DNA from: Mercurialis annua
Taxonomy: Eukaryota > Streptophyta > Magnoliopsida > Malpighiales > Euphorbiaceae
Reading direction: 5' to 3'
Assembly (NCBI RefSeq): GCF_937616625.2
Contig: NC_065571.1
Span: forward strand, 52,065,651-52,129,650
Length of the DNA: 64,000 nt
Of the stretch, positions 63,651 through 64,000 are shown in pieces; within the stretch, counting starts at the first letter, position 1; each line of letters begins with the position of its first letter. A model generated the notes under the pieces. It did no database searches. It saw only the letters and a program-made list of their open reading frames with translations, and was not told the DNA's origin. The translations under genes and the position numbers were made by a program.

Positions 63651-64000
63651 CAGAGGCGGATCTAGAAATTTTTTGCAGCCCGGACTAATCGATATGTGAA
63701 TAAAATAGAGTAGATTAGAATAATACTCTATTTTTTAAAATAATTTAATTTCCTACCTCAATAAGGAAAAGATAGAAAAAATATCTTATCATTCTAATAT
63801 TTTTATTTTTCTACTCTAAATCATGTTTATATTATACTATTTTTTATTAATTTTTTACTTTAAGTATATATTTTTATCATATAACAACTGTCATATTTTA
63901 ATATTTTCCTTTTTTTCCCTCTTTGTCTCCTCTTTTGTCTTCTTCTTCTCCTCTATTTTCGTCAATTTTATTCTTCTTTTTTATTTCTTTTTTTCTTCTC
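63651..64000 (+). mobile_element. Possible hAT element terminus, continues beyond the window
   Basis: CAGAGGCGGATCTAGAAATT resembles the CAGGGGCGGA..-type ends common in plant hAT elements. The remainder is CT- and T-rich. The other end, the 8-bp target duplication and any transposase would lie outside. Confidence 0.4.

Overview
The window is nuclear DNA of a eudicot plant. This rests on AT-rich intergenic DNA, GT-AG introns with plant-type spacing, and plant-specific families: an ERECTA-type receptor kinase, a MIKC*-like MADS gene, a P-class PPR protein, a class XI myosin, an LRR-XII receptor kinase and an OXS3-like protein. Transposable elements are Mutator-like, Tourist, Stowaway, Helitron, LINE and LTR types. 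I cannot name the species.

Layout. (1) 1-2953 (+): the 3' part of ERECTA. (2) 4017-7708 (-): a compact MIKC*-like MADS gene whose eight small exons I could join in frame, with a Tourist MITE and tandem repeats in its large intron. (3) 8.6-15.1 kb: repeat-rich DNA with an (AT)n tract, a field of ATGTATC-type repeats, a NUP50-like exon fossil, and a complete 1683-bp Pack-MULE (perfect 9-bp target duplication, ~440-bp inverted repeats) carrying a 620-bp exon of a TMEM87/lung-seven-transmembrane-type gene. The Pack-MULE sits 18 bp upstream of the ATG of a frameshifted DUF1005 pseudogene. A 681-bp Helitron follows. (4) 15456-21494 (-): a young non-autonomous LTR retrotransposon with no gag-pol. 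(5) 22.5-24.9 kb (-): a shuffled pseudogene copy of part of the class XI myosin, ending within about 20 bp of the stop codon of an intact PPR gene (EMB1025-like, 24943-26934, -). (6) 28957-32193 (-): an EFR/Xa21-like LRR receptor kinase interrupted by one nonsense codon. (7) 32.5-38.9 kb: a nested transposon block comprising a MULE-type MITE, a second inverted-repeat element, a 5'-truncated LINE split by a 1795-bp solo LTR, and a second Helitron. (8) 40385-58460 (+): a complete 39-exon class XI myosin heavy chain (1522 codons before the stop) with two GC-AG introns and a MULE-type insertion in its last intron. (9) 59767-61017 (-): a two-exon OXS3-like gene. (10) The right edge has two Stowaway-like MITEs and a possible hAT terminus.

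The genes are independent, as is normal for a plant chromosome; I see no operon-like or clustered pathway. The unusual content is in rearrangement: a gene-capturing Mutator element in a 5' leader, a myosin fragment whose exon order (15-16 then 2-6) implies a tandem or circular intermediate, and nested insertions datable by target duplications. Exon joins were made by eye from splice consensus and reading-frame continuity, so individual boundaries may be off by a few bases.
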